From: Sipunculus nudus
Taxonomy: Eukaryota > Annelida > Sipuncula > Golfingiida > Sipunculidae
Direction: 5' to 3'
Length of the DNA stretch: 64,000 nt
Assembly: GCA_026874595.1 (NCBI GenBank)
Contig: CM049313.1
Coordinates: forward strand, 53,185,659-53,249,658
Both the position numbers and the translations under genes were made by a program. Below are positions 23,347 to 52,231 of the stretch, piece by piece (the first letter of the stretch is position 1; each line of letters starts with the position of its first letter). A model generated the notes under the pieces. That model worked only from the letters and a program-made list of their open reading frames with translations. It was not told the origin of the DNA and did no database searches.

Positions 23347-23878
23347 GTCAGTGCTAAAGGACAAGATATTTATAAGTGACACAAACTCTATTTTGCTATC
23401 TTAAATAATGTCCCCATTCGTGCCAAAGGAACGACCATATACTGACCCTCCCTTCATTATTTTCCTTTGATTTTATTGGAATGTAATTCCAATATTTATA
23501 CATGTATATACATACATATAGCATATATATATATATATATATATAGATTAAGCAAACTGTTTCAGGGTAATATCTTGGCAAATACAGATTTATTTTAAAG
23601 GGAAGAAGCTGTTTTTCGTGTTTATTCAACATGCTTTACAGGTGATTGGGCCTCTTTAACTTTGTTTGACCACATTCACGAGTCCCCGTGTCTGGAATCA
23701 GACAGAGAGATCAGCGAGATCCCTGAAGATTCTTCTCTGCACACTTATCCACTTCATCCTACGATAAAATGTATAATATAAAGTGCACAATAATCCAACG
23801 ATGTATTTAATATTTTGTTCAGACATCTCTTTACTTTATCAAAATAAGTATTCCCTATTCAATCGTTCCAGGTTCGAA

Positions 23879-39873
<15,995 letters not shown>

Positions 39874-39965
39874 ATCTCATCAGGTGCTGCCCCCTGGCGA
39901 CATGTTCCAAGTTGATCTACAAGTGGGAATGACCGAATATTGGCTATTTAGAAGAACAAAACATC

Positions 39966-39971
39966 AATAAA
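39966..39971 (+). terminator. Candidate poly(A) signal of gene 2
   Basis: AATAAA 93 bases after the stop, followed at once by AGTGTGTATAAG, a GT-rich downstream element. Confidence 0.55.
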
Positions 39972-39984
39972 AGTGTGTATAAGC

Positions 39985-40710
39985 ATAATCCATTGAAACC
40001 TGAACTTTATGTGCTTACAGACAATGTTCTTCAAATAAGACAATATATATTCTCTCGAAATAATATACTTGTATAATGTCAATTATCTTGCTCTGACTGA
40101 TGATGCTAGTTAATACAGATGTCACTGGAAGATAACATATTCGAGTGTGGATAAAATATTCTACACTAAAATTACAACAACAAAAAATATCAACATTTTG
40201 TGACAATCATCTGTGATATATTTATTATTTGTATTATATGTAATATATATTTAGCACACATAATATTTCCATACAATCAAGGCCAATAATTGATTATGCC
40301 TATCTTTTATATATTGTCTACAAAGTTATGTATTAAAATGTTAATATTTTGTTTTTATAATGTCTCTGTAGTCACTGACTTTAATCATACTTATTATTCA
40401 AATTAATAATTAAATGGATAGTGACACGATAACCGTAGAACAGTGGTGTCATATGACAGTGGCACATGTTTATACTTGCGCAAAACATTTATTATGTACA
40501 TGTACGATTAGTGTAATAAACTTAAAAATGAACCCTGGGAATCTCTTTTGAAATAAACCCCGTGTGTTTTAATAAAAGTTCGATCGGATAAAGAATGTTT
40601 TAGAACACTGATTTAAGAATCGACGCATCTATACTACGTATTTATACAAACAAGCATGTTCTAGAACCTTGTTGTGTATGAAAAAGAGCATATTATTTAG
40701 GAAAAAATAA
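39985..40710. other. Intergenic DNA after gene 2
   Basis: AT-rich, no exon, repeat array or RNA gene recognised. Confidence 0.5.
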
Positions 40711-41035
40711 ATAAAAGGTATGGTTCTCAGGCACCGCTCGCGTCATTTTTAAAATCGAAATTTTAATTTTCATTTAATTTGAAACCTACCAATTTTGAGC
40801 TCCAGCCGCTTGGCTATTTCTTGGAAGAGGATGGGAGCATACGATTTTGATAAAATTTCCTTTGTTATGTAGTGCTTTTTCTTGTTTATTAAAATAAATC
40901 TGTTATTATTATCCTTTTTCCCTTATCATTTAACATTTTTATTAAAAACATACCAAAATAGTAAGACAAAAAAAAAACCGTCTGCAGTGATTGCTGAAAA
41001 AAGTGCCTAAGAACTAAACCTTATTTTTTGGCCTT
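40711..41035. mobile_element. MITE-like element with TIRs, copy 2
   Basis: Begins AAGGTATGGTTCTCAGGCAC and ends GTGCCTAAGAACTAAACCTT. The reverse complement aligns with 24020-24350, so the two copies lie in opposite orientations around gene 2. Non-coding. Confidence 0.75.
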
Positions 41036-41785
41036 AATGATTAAATCACAAGAGAGTATTTATCATAATACGTTCTTATGATTAAACCCGACACCCCCTT
41101 TACAATAAACTCTTCCACGGAATGAAGGTTTATGCTTTTCGGGGATATTTTTTTTTAATAAGCACAAAGTCTTGCTGTCATGGACCTTGTTTGCGGAGTA
41201 AACGTAAGGGGATAATTTGAGTGAATATATACCCCCACCCCCCATTCAAGGACACCCCCTCCAAATCTCTAGTAGGGCCCTTCCCCCTTATTACAAATAG
41301 AACGAAATCCCTCCTCCAGACGGAACATCATAATTTTTTTAATTCCAAACGCAAATTTTTATTTATTTATCTTTATAATATAAAACATGGATTTTAAATT
41401 TAATTTAAACATGCAACATAACACAGAGGCTTACATTCCTGACAACAGATAGAGGTAATTCACACGTATGGTAAATTTCCTCTACATGCGATGCATGATT
41501 AGAGATTGATCTTGGAAAATACGAAACTAAGAACTGACCAATGGAGTTATTTCAATATTAAAAATGATGTGTTTTATTTGCCTAAAAAGAGATAGAGATA
41601 AAAAGAACTTTGATCCTTGAATAGTGCACGCCCCCCCCCCCCCCTCCCCCATGGTTGCTACATGTATTCTTTCTCTTAAAATCGTACAACATTGACTAAT
41701 TTGTTGTGTCTTTCTTTTCATGAAATGTACCACATTATTTTTCTGCTGGAATAACCACAGCGTGGAGTTTAGTCTAGTCTATACA
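41036..41785. other. Intergenic DNA before the satellite
   Basis: No gene seen. Contains a C-run at 41631-41648 and several short homopolymers. Confidence 0.45.
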
Positions 41786-43900
41786 TCAAGATACCACAAG
41801 ATGGTTTATAACCCGGTCCACACATTAGATCCCATCATTACAGTGAATACCACATCTCGGTTTATTTCTGTTAACACGGTGGATACCACAGTATGGTTTA
41901 TATCCTGAATAATACGGTCGGCACCACAGTTTGGTTTAAAACCCGATCAACACAGTCGGCACCACAGCATGGTTTATAACCCGATCAACACAGTCGGCAC
42001 CACAGTATGGTTTATAACCCGACCAACACATGTTGTGTAACCCGACAAACACAGTCGGTACCACAGTATGGTTTATAACTCGATCAACACAGTCGATACC
42101 ACAGCATGGTTTATAACTCGATCAACAGTCGATACCACAGCATGGCTTATATCCTGATCAACACAGTCTGTACCACAGTATGGTCAATAACCCTTTTAAC
42201 ACAGTCGGTACCACAGAATGGTTAATAACCCTTTCAACACAGGCTGTACCACAGAATGGTTAATAACCCTTTCAACACAGGCTGTACCAAAGAATGGTTT
42301 ATAACCTGATCAACACAGTCGCACCACAGTATGGTTTATAACCCGACTAACATAGTCGATACCACAGAATGTTTTATAACCCGACAAAAACAGTCGTTAC
42401 CACAGTATGTTTTATAATCTGATTAACACAGCCGCACCACAGCATGGTTTATAACCCGATCAACACAGTCGGCACCACAGTATGGTTTATAACCCGACCA
42501 ACACATGTTGTGTAACCCGACAAACACAGTCGGTGCCACAGTATGGTTCACAACCCGACTAACACAGTCGGTACCACAGTATGGTTTATAACTCGATCAA
42601 CACAGTCGACACCACAGCATGGCTTATATCCTGATCAACACAGTCTGTACCACAGTATGGTCAATAACCCTTTCAACACAGTCGGTACCACAGAATGGTT
42701 AATAACCTTTTCAACACAGGCTGTACCACAGAATGGTTTATAACCTGATCAACACAGTCGCACCACAGTATGGTTTATAACCCGACTAACATAGTCGATA
42801 CCACAGAATGTTTTATAACCCGACAAAAACAGTCGTTACCACAGTATGTTTTATAACCTGATCAACACAGCCGCACCACAGTATGGTTTATTACCCGATC
42901 AACACAGTCGGCACCACAGAATGGTTTATAACCCGATCAACACGGTCGGCATCACGGTATGGTTTATATCGCGATCAACACAGTCGGCACCACAGTAAGG
43001 TTTATAACCCGATCGACGCAGTCGGTTTCAAAGTATGGTTTTATAACCCGATCAACACAGTCGGCACCACAGTAAGGTTTATAACCCGATCGACGCAGTC
43101 GGTTTCAAAGTATGGTTTTATAACCCGATCAACACAGTCGGCACCACAGTATGGTTAATAACCCGATCAACACAGTCGGCACCACAGTATGGCTGATATC
43201 CCGATAAAAAAAGTCGATACCACGGTGTGGATTATAATCCGACTAACATAGTCGGTACTACAGAATGGTTTATAACCCGACAAACACAGTCGTTAACACA
43301 GTATGGTTCATAAACTGATCAACACAGTCTGCACGACAGTATGGTTTATATCCCGATCAACAAGGTCGGTGCCACAGTATTGTTTATAGCCAATTAAACA
43401 CAGTCGGCACCACGGTATGTTTTATAACCCGATCAACAAGGTCGGTACCAGAGTATTGTTTATAACTCGATCAATACTGTCCCCACCACAGTATGGTTTA
43501 TAATCCGATCAACACAGACGGCACCATAGTAAGGTTTATAACCCGATCGACGCAGTCGGTTTCAAAGTATGGTTTTATAACCCGATCAATACAGTCGGCA
43601 CCACAGTATGGTTTATAACCCGATCGACCCAATCGTTACCACAGTATGGATTATAATCCGATCAACACAATCGGTACCACAGTATGGTTTAAAACTCGAT
43701 CAACACAGTCCGAACCACAGTATGGTTTATAACCCGATCAACACAGTCAGTACCACAGTATGTTTCATTACCCGGTAAATACAATTTTTATAACCTGGTA
43801 TACCCAGCTGATACAACCACGTGATTTAGTATGGCTTAAAACCAGGTCCACTCACAAAAATATCACAGCGTGGTTTATACCATGGTCAATACAGCCGGAT
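41786..43900. repeat. 38-bp satellite array (about 2.1 kb)
   Basis: Roughly 55 imperfect units carrying TGGTTTATAACCCGATCAAC and CAGTCGGCACCACAG. A larger block containing ACCAACACATGTTGTGTAAC recurs 476 bp apart (about 42022 and 42498), so part of the array duplicated as a block. 38 is not a multiple of three and frames change along the array, so it is non-coding. Confidence 0.93.
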
Positions 43901-45714
43901 ACCATAAAATTAAACCGTTTATTACCCCTTCCAAAGCGTCACTCCTCACCAATCATCTTTTCCTTGAGCTTCTAGGGCGGTTTTCGCAGACTCATATCTT
44001 ACTATAAGGGCTTTGTAAGTGGTCCAAAAAACTGTTCTTCCGCTCTGAGTTTTGTCGGTTAGCGTATCTTTGCCACCAAACTTTCGCCTGGATTCTGAAG
44101 ACGAATTACTTTTGTAACGCATTCTCACCTTTATAGAACCCTTACAGGTATATTTCTCCACGTTTCTCGAAATTGCCTATGGGGGTTACCATTTTGTATA
44201 CACACTAAAATACAGATATCACAGGTCTCATGGCAAAATTATTGGTTTCCCGCTCTTTACGTTTTTCATTAGTTTGACCTTTTCTACGCAGCCTGGTTAA
44301 CACAGACCAGGAAGTTAAACCGTCATCTTTACCACTGGAACGTGTCCAAAGGACAATCTGATTATAACTGATAAAAATCACAGATAACTTCTGAATGATG
44401 CTATGTCACAAAGGTCCCATATGTAGCATTAATTATTTCACCGGAACAGTGGCACTGTCACAGCATATAAAGATTACGATAATTAATTAGATATACCATG
44501 GCTGAGTATTTTTTTACCTGTCAATGGGTAAAGGACGCTGTATGAACACTACTCAACGCAGTCGCTTTTCCGCAAATAATCTTATCATTGTATAAATCTG
44601 GAGACGACACCTGTGCCGCAGTACGACTCCGATACTGGCAGGAAGAACAAATATGTCTAGGTGTTGGATGATTGGTCAATTCATAGAAACATGTGGTGTT
44701 TAAGGTAAGTACCTGGAATCTTAAGTAAAATAAGGAATTCATTTTTTAATTTGATTAACCCGACCGGACAAGGCATATAAACGAACAAAAAAAAAATAAA
44801 ATAAAATATTGCAAAATGATTATGCATATCCTATGCTTTGTACAGTGTGTAAATTTCTAAATCGCAGCGTCATATGTTAAATACCCAAGATTCGTACCGT
44901 ATTTTCCAGTACAGTTCACGCATAAGGCGATGGAATAATTACATCAAAATCTTATCAGCAACATGGCTGTCCGTAAAACAGTTGATACTAAACATCGCAC
45001 AAAATTGGCTTCATGTACGTGCTACGAACAAGAAATATAATGAAGGACACGTAAAGAACTTGGCAACTTAAGTAGAACGTACACCTAGGCAATTTGGTGA
45101 GGAAGCTAATAACGGAACACAAATTTTGAACATGCTCGAAAAAAAAAAATTCCAAGATCGAAGGACTTCATATTGTATTTCAACAAACACGTTGCGATAG
45201 GGAGCCAAGAAGTCAGGATTCCATGTGGTATCCTACTTCGTCACACATAGTATTCAAATTTAGTAACATGTACGCTGAAAAAGACAAATCCCGAATGTGT
45301 CATGATCGGTATATTGGTTTGATCCTGCTTGTTTACTATTGCTGCCTACTTGGTATGGCAGATTATTAAGGCAATGCAAAACAATATTGTTCCACGGATT
45401 CGCCCTCCTATAGTTCGTGCCCCCCCCCCCCCCCATTCAGACAAATTCCCTAGGTATCTCGGTAAGACATGCTATGGAACAAAATCCCTAGTACAATTCT
45501 TGAAGTTGTGGAAAAGGCACTAAATTGAGTGTTGTGCATATACACCATTTCTTGAGTTGAAGCACAGTTTTGTATTTTCGAGGTAAACAGGTAAAATTCC
45601 GCGTATTGTGTCTTGACCGATAAAGATATAAAAAAATATAAAAACCGCCCGTTTGCACTATAGGTTTTTTTACCAGAGTACGTACAATAATACATATTGT
45701 GTGTGGCCTATGTG
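43901..45714. other. Intergenic DNA with one diverged repeat
   Basis: No gene recognised. 44090-44220 is similar to 55355-55485 in gene 3 intron 1 (shared phrases: TTTCTCGAAA, CCATTTTGT, AGAT.TCACAGGT). A poly-C run lies at 45420-45434. Confidence 0.45.
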
Positions 45715-46035
45715 TATATATATATATATAATATATATTAATATATATATAATATATATATATATAATATATATATATATATATAATATATATTAATATA
45801 TATATATATATAATATATATTAATATATATATAATATATATATATATATTATATATATATAATATATATATAATATATATATATATATAATATATATATA
45901 TAATATATATATATATATAATATATATATATATATATAATATATATATATAATATATATATATAATATATTATATATAATATATATATATAATATATTAT
46001 ATATAATATATATATATATATAATATATTATATAT
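45715..46035. repeat. Imperfect TA/TAATATAT tract (about 320 bp)
   Basis: Almost only T and A with irregular AATATAT interruptions. It directly abuts the truncated LTR of element 2, so it marks the truncation point. Confidence 0.93.
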
Positions 46036-46849
46036 AGGTTGAAAGAGTAACAATGGTAATACAAAGATACAAAGATAATACTGGTCTTCCTAGCTTTTAC
46101 TTTATTACTGTTTATATGGGCTACAATAAAGAAGGAGGTTCTGGAAACTTTTCAAGAAACAAATGTGGGACTCACCATAAATGCGGTATCGGTTATGCTG
46201 TACACCTAGGCCTGGCACTGGCAGGTCCTTTTGGTCCCTAGTACTTGGCCCACAGAATACCACACAGACGGCCCCTGAGTAGGTGTTTCCATTCTTGTGG
46301 TGGTTCTCACCAAACGGTTATGCCCATGTGCTGGCCTTAGGCTTGATAAACCCAGTAAAAGTTGGCCTTATTGAAAGTTCAAGTGTCCAGGTTCTGTTCC
46401 ACTCTGTAAAACACATATCTAGACCCCAAATTATGTACAGTTCATGGTGGGTGCATGTACAGAGCACATCCTCAGGCTACGAGGGTCTCATGCCAACTGC
46501 CGTTCCTCTCCCCGAGAGCCAACTTGGCCCCAGCATGAATTCCCCATAAAGCCCCAGAACCAGTTTGTGAAATTATTGTAACCCTATCCTTGTTAAAGTC
46601 TTTTATTAAAGAAACACCACAGAGTTGCTATGCTTCAGTGATCACTGTGCATCACTGAAAGAAACCCTACTCGAGTGGGGACTATAGGAAAGCACAGGTT
46701 TGTTCTAATTGACTGGGGGGGGGGGGTTGTTTCTACCAGTATATGGGTGAACCCATGGGGGGGGGGGGGGGAATTTACACTTTGGAGGGTAGCGATAATA
46801 ATATTATTGACTTTATTATACTTAACGTGTCAGAGGCAATTCTGTGACA
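46036..46849 (-). repeat. 3' LTR of element 2, truncated (814 bp)
   Basis: Matches 52663-53484, with substitutions and an 11-base indel near 46224. The internal end is TGTGACA next to the polypurine tract (minus-strand GGGGGGAGTGA). The outer part with the TGTCAAGG end is missing and replaced by a TA tract. Confidence 0.87.
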
Positions 46850-47070
46850 TCACTCCCCCCTAAAAGAAAAAATGCTTGCATTTTCTCATAGTATTATCGA
46901 TTCCTCAGTTACGTTAAGACTCCGTATTCCGAATATCATGCCACATTCAGATTATAACATATTTCAAGACTGGTAATGTCGTATATTTCAATTATTACCA
47001 CTAAGCCACTTTTTAAGTATATGTGCATTTTACAATATATACAATATGTAAATCGACAATGATGCATCAA

Positions 47071-48340
47071 CTAAACCAATTGGACCCTGCTCAAGAAATC
47101 TTGTCCATGGTTATCCTTCCCGGGAACTGCTTCCACCTTAAACTGATACTCTTGCAGTATCATGGCCCATCTCATAATCCGTTTGTTAAGTGTTTTGGAC
47201 TGGTTTATGTATAATAGGGGCTTATGATCGGTCTGAATCACAAAAGGTCTGCCAAACAAATACACATCAAATTTTCCTGTTGCCCACACGATGGCTAGAG
47301 CTTCCCTTTCGATCACAGAGTAATTCTGTTCTGCATCGGAAAGTTTACGACTTCCATAAGCCACTGGGAAAAGAAGACCATTAGCCTCCTGCATAAGGAT
47401 GCATCCCAATCCTTTGTCGGAAGCATCGGTTCTCACAACAAACTGTTTCGAGAAATCAGGTAATTGCGGGATTGGAGGTTTCACCAGCATGGACTTGAGA
47501 GTCAGAAAAGACTTTTCCTGAGCATCACCCCACTGGATTTTATTACTCTGGCCTCTACGAGTCAGATCTGTTAGGGGCACTGCCACCTCTGCATAATTGG
47601 GAATGAATTTCCGGTAATACCCGGAGAGTCCTAGAAATGATCTCACCTCCTTTTTAGTAGTAGGTCGTTCTGTACTATGGATCTTACTCAAGAGCTGGGG
47701 ATCCGTTGCTAGTCGACCTTTGCCAACCATGTGTCCTAGAAATTCCAAATCTGAGAATTCAAAGAAACATTTTGCAGGTTTTGCGGCCAAGTTAGCCTGC
47801 TTGAGTATCCTAATAACAGGCTCTAGAAGACTCATGTGTTCTGACCATGTAACAGAATGACACAGGACATCATCTATGTAACAACAGACGCCCCTGACAT
47901 TGGAAAATAGCTTCCTCATCATTCTGGTGAATACAGCACCAGCCACCACCAGACCAAATGGCATGAACCGAAACTGATACTGACCTTCAGGCGTAACGAA
48001 AGCAGTCAGGTGCTTTGATTGAGGGGCCATAGGAATCTGCCAGTACCCTTTGGTGAGGTCTAGTTTAGAGAAATATCGGCTTTTGTGGAGCTCAGCAAAT
48101 AAGTCATCAGGATTAGGCATAGGCTCAGGATCAAAAAGTATGAGCCGGTTTAGTTTGCGGAAATCAACACAAAAACGCACCGACGAATCCTTTTTTTTTC
48201 TTACCATTACTACTGGCGAACTGTAATTTGAGCTTGACCTTTCTATGACACCCAACGAAAGCATATCACGTATTTCCTCCCTCATTGTATCCCTCAAAGC
48301 ATGGGGTACAGGATAAGGTTTGGATCTGACAGGCTGGTCT
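47071..48340 (-). pseudogene. Element 2 reverse transcriptase and RNase H
   Basis: An open run of about 408 codons from RDTMREEIR, preceded by a short in-frame stretch cut by a frameshift near 48340. RT motifs: DFRKLN, LDLTKGYWQIP, MPFGLVVAGAVF and catalytic YIDD. RNase H: RTDASD, VIEREALAIVW, QTDHKPLLY, ending GQDFLSRVQLV. Both domains look complete; the break lies in the linker from integrase. Confidence 0.87.
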
Positions 48341-49651
48341 GTGATAGTTGCAACTCACATTCTATCATGTGTGTTTGCTTTGGGACATCCGAAAAATGGT
48401 TCTCAAACTTATCTAAAAGGGCTCTAAGCTCAGCGGATTGTTCTGAAGAAAGATCCTTACTCATATGAACATCGGATGGTCCTTGTTTGCGGGTCACGCT
48501 TGGTAATGGAACAATGCTCTTTCCATCATCAATGCCTACCTTTTGTTGCATTTCCATAGGACTGCGCAGGATAGGCTCTTTGATCTCACAGGTAGAGCAA
48601 GACAGATCAAACAGACAGCCTGCAGTCGCTTCGGAGTTGTCTCTGGATATATACTTCTTTAACATATTGATGTGGAAGGATTTAATCTTACCGTTAACCT
48701 TTATCTTGTAGTCACAATCATTGAACCGGTGTAGTACTTCAAATGGGCCCTTCCACTGAAGCAACAACTTATTTCTGTCTGTGGGGAGCAAGACCAAAAC
48801 TTTGTCACCTACCTGCAAATGTCGAGGCTTGGCCCTCCTATTATAGTATACTCTGTATCTTTCCGCTGACTGACTTTGCATCTGTTGAGCCAAATCACAG
48901 GTGTCCTTCAGCTTCTGCTTAAGATCTAGAACATATTGATATGTGGTTTTAACCTCTGATTCAGTACCTTCTTTCGTCAGTAACTCCTTCAGTACCATCA
49001 TCGGACCTCTCACATGCCTGCCATGAAGTAAATCGAATGGTGAAAAGCCACCAAGAGAATCATGCGGGGACTCACGGTAAGCAAACAGGACTGGTGCCAG
49101 ATACCGGTCCCAGTCCCGTGGCTTTTCTGCACACATTCTCTTCAGCATTTTCTTCAACGTATCGTTGAATTTTTCAACCATACCATTACACCTGGGATTG
49201 TAAGGGGTTGTAGTAAGTTGCTTGATACTAAGCAGACGACTTATCTCTCTCATTACCGATGATGTGAACTTACTACCCATATCTGCAAGAACTTCAGCTG
49301 GAATGCCTAATCTACTATAGATATCAATGAGAGCCTCTGCTACAGTTTCAGCTTCAACATTCCTTAGCGCTATAGCCTCTGAGTAACGGGTAGCATAATC
49401 CATTACGGTTAGAATGAAACGGTTACCTCGTTCTGACGCAGGATGGATAGGTCCATGGCTATACGTTGAGAGGGTTGATCAATAAGGGGCATTCTACCGA
49501 GAGGCACCTTTGTCACCTTACCTTTCTTGATGGTCCTTTGACAGATATCACACGACTTGCAATACTGTGCTACATCAGCTTGCACACCTGGCCAATGGAA
49601 ATGGGAAACTACTTTCTCAAGAGTGCGACCTATACCTTGATGTCCAGACAT
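48294..49651 (-). pseudogene. Element 2 integrase (frameshifted)
   Basis: Two pieces. 49651-49409 holds the zinc domain (GHQG...CKSCDIC) up to IAMDL, the first catalytic Asp. 49403-48294 resumes at DYATRYSEAIALRN with LADMGSKFTS, NGMVEKFN and a GPF module (QWKGPFEVL). A short deletion after IAMDL breaks the frame. The frame then runs into the RT linker, where a second frameshift occurs. The zinc domain is separated from the protease part by an in-frame TAA at 49658-49660. Confidence 0.85.
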
Positions 49652-49657
49652 TATGCC

Positions 49658-50335
49658 TTAATGGGCTAGTTTAATCACATCCGCCCTGAAACATGTTGGT
49701 ACCACAAATTGAGTGTGGTAACTGCTTTGAACATATTTATCCGGCCTCATACGAACCAAGGCCCCATTCTTCGTGTCAAACTTGAACTTACCTTCTTCCT
49801 TTTGAGAAACCTTGTCCCAGAGAATTGACAATGATTTGTCATTCTGTTGTGCCTCGAGGAATTCTGCACGAGTGACCTCTGCTATGGGACTCGGTACAGA
49901 CAGTGATTTTGTTGGTTTACTCACCTTCTTAACCATGGCTCTGGTTTGTACTGAGCTGGCAGTTTCTATCACAGGATGGGACCAACTGGGATCGGGACAC
50001 TGTGGTTCCCGTGCCCCTTTTATATTCCCAATGATCACATCGTAGACAGGATTATCCATGCACAAAGCTTCCATTTCACCAACAAAGTAGGGAGTGTTTA
50101 CATGAACTTTAGCTAGAGGAAACTGTTTTACTGTACCATCTATAAGTACACAAGTTTGTGTTTTCCCGGTCAAGTGACCATTATTGACAAGTGCGGATCT
50201 TACAACCGCACTGCTACAACCGGTATCCCTCAAGACTGAAACCTCATGTTCAGCCAAAACACCCTTACATGTTGGCATACCAGGCGGGTGGGATTCTGGT
50301 GTGCCAACCTTACCAGGACATTCGACATTCAACAT
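49658..50335 (-). pseudogene. Element 2 protease region
   Basis: 225 codons. The aspartic-protease motif reads LRDTGCSSAVV (DTG, versus DSG in element 1), followed by the same downstream segment order as element 1 (QFPLAKVHV, YFVGEMEA, GNIKGAREP, then an EFLEAQQNDKSL linker to integrase). Confidence 0.82.
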
Positions 50336-51446
50336 TCAAAAGCATGCTTGTGCCTCTGATACCCCTGAACTCACCTCATACTTACTTGCTTTAAGAGCTT
50401 CCTTGATGGCTTCTACCAGCATATCTTTCGGGTCCAGCATTTGAAATCCCTGCACATTACTTTTATTCCTTATTGGTAACTTACATTGGAATGATTTAAA
50501 TAATTTTGTGTCCCTGACCACCACAATTGTAACACTTGTATCCTGGAGAATTACCAGTGGCAGTTTTAGGCCCGGTAGAAGAACTTTGTATATGTATAAC
50601 GTGTAGTACCCCTAGGACCATTGAAGGATTGTTTACCCACTCCCGGTTGTTTGCCTTTATCCTGATTACTGCCTGGAAATGGTTTATTAGAACCAGTAAA
50701 ATTGGACTTACCATGTGCTTCAACAAACCGTTCAGCCATTTCTGTCATCGCATCAATATTCGAACAGCTTCTCTCCCTCAAGAAAACTGAAAGATCATTT
50801 GAACAAGAATAGTGAATTGTTCCCTCAAGAAAAGATCTATCAGGTTTTCATATGTATGTTCCATATCTACCATTCAAATCCAGTTATGCAAGTATCCAAT
50901 GATTCTTGAGGCAAACTGACTTGGCGTCTCATTCTTCTGAGGTCGGGATGTACGGAACCTAGTCCTGTAACCTTCATCAGTCATTTGGTATTCCCTTAAC
51001 AATGCTAATTTCAATCTACTATAGTCTAAGGCATCTTCAGAGGAAAGTCTAGAATAAACATTAAGTGCCTTACCTTTCAGGAGAGCACTAAGCCGAAGAG
51101 CCCAGTCACTTTTGTTCCACTTCTGGTTTGTTGCAAATCTCTCAAAACGATCAAGATATGCATCCAACTGGTCAGTATTTTCATCAAAGGTAGGAATTTT
51201 TACAGAAGGAATGGATACACTACTGGGACTTACCTCTTGAATCGGACTTGTCTCAGCTATCTGGGCTTTCAATTTCAACTTCTTGTTCATGCTCACGTGA
51301 GCGATTGAGAGCTCTTTCATCACGCTCCTTGTCTCTCTCCTTTTCTCCTCCATATGCTTCATATCCCTATCGACAAAACTTTGGAGATCACCCCCTTTAA
51401 ACCCTAATCTCTCCCCTAGAGAAACAATTTCTTTGTGGTCTTCCAT
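50336..51446 (-). pseudogene. Element 2 gag (broken)
   Basis: Probable start at MEDHKEIV (51446), not the more upstream ATG. The intact part to 50874 has PTFDENTDQLDAYLDRFERF and a gag-like helical region (YQMTDEGYRTRFRT) close to element 1. A frame change near 50880 and two more before 50336 split the rest. A CYNCGGQGHK half zinc knuckle is visible near 50530. Confidence 0.82.
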
Positions 51447-51679
51447 TGTAAAGGTATATACAATACTCCAGTAACAGTACACAATATCAACTGATTACAG
51501 GTACTTTATCAAAAATACACAAGAATGAGTTCACTTAACAGAACCCTGTACCATAGTAGACTGCCCTAACCCGAGCGACTGCTAATGTCAATTATACGAA
51601 CAAACGAGTCTGCTCCTGTGCCCTATAATATTAAACAACAGGCACAGTTTGCCGTGTAGCGTGCTAAAACTGGACCTCA

Positions 51680-51990
51680 GCCGTAGCCGACAAATCACCA
51701 CCGCAGCGTGACTATACTATAAAAAAAAACAGCCAAAGCTGTGAACAAATGACCACCGCAGTGACCATACAAAATAGCCGCAGCTATAAACAAATTACCA
51801 CCGCATTGTAACTACACAAGACAGCCGCAGCTGTTACCAAATTACTGCCGCCGCAGGAATAAACGAAACAAACACGGCCGCAGCGTGTCTGTACCAAACA
51901 GCCTCAGCTGTAAACAAATCCGCCCTAGCGGGAACACACAAAACAAACACCACCGCAGCGGGGACATAAATAACAGTCGCAACTGTCAAA
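51680..51990 (-). repeat. CCGCAG/CAGCTG repeat in the element 2 leader
   Basis: Irregular units with ACCACCGCAG, AGCCGCAGCTGT and AAACAAAT recur six to seven times at 35-60 base spacing between the primer site and gag. Element 1 lacks it. Confidence 0.7.
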
Positions 51991-52211
51991 ATAAAGTATA
52001 CAGAAAACTACAAATACACCACCTGACCTTGAGGAGTTGGCTCTTTACCTGATGTTATCAAATGACACTACCTGCAACACAGTTGCACTCAAGGATTTCC
52101 ATTTTACAGAGTGGACCAGACTGGCCAATTAAACATCTCAATTGCTTGGAACTGTGCTTCTCCCTTAGATATATAATACTAAATAATTAAGAAATATCTC
52201 CTTCAGGAGAT

Positions 52212-52229
52212 ATCCTGGTCACGGCACCA
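52212..52229 (-). other. Primer-binding site of element 2, tRNA-His type
   Basis: Minus strand TGGTGCCGTGACCAGGAT, two bases inside the 5' LTR. TGGTGCCGTGAC is the complement of the conserved acceptor end of animal tRNA-His, and the rest fits an invertebrate-type T arm. The tRNA identity is from memory of that family, not a search. Confidence 0.7.
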
Positions 52230-52231
52230 TT

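Noticed and set aside
42543-43158. Frames with FITRSTQS-like repeats in the satellite
   Set aside because: The 38-bp period shifts frame every unit, so these are chance openings.
45849-46064. Ile/Tyr-only frame on the minus strand, and similar frames at 36338-36666
   Set aside because: Translations of TA, CT and ATT microsatellites.
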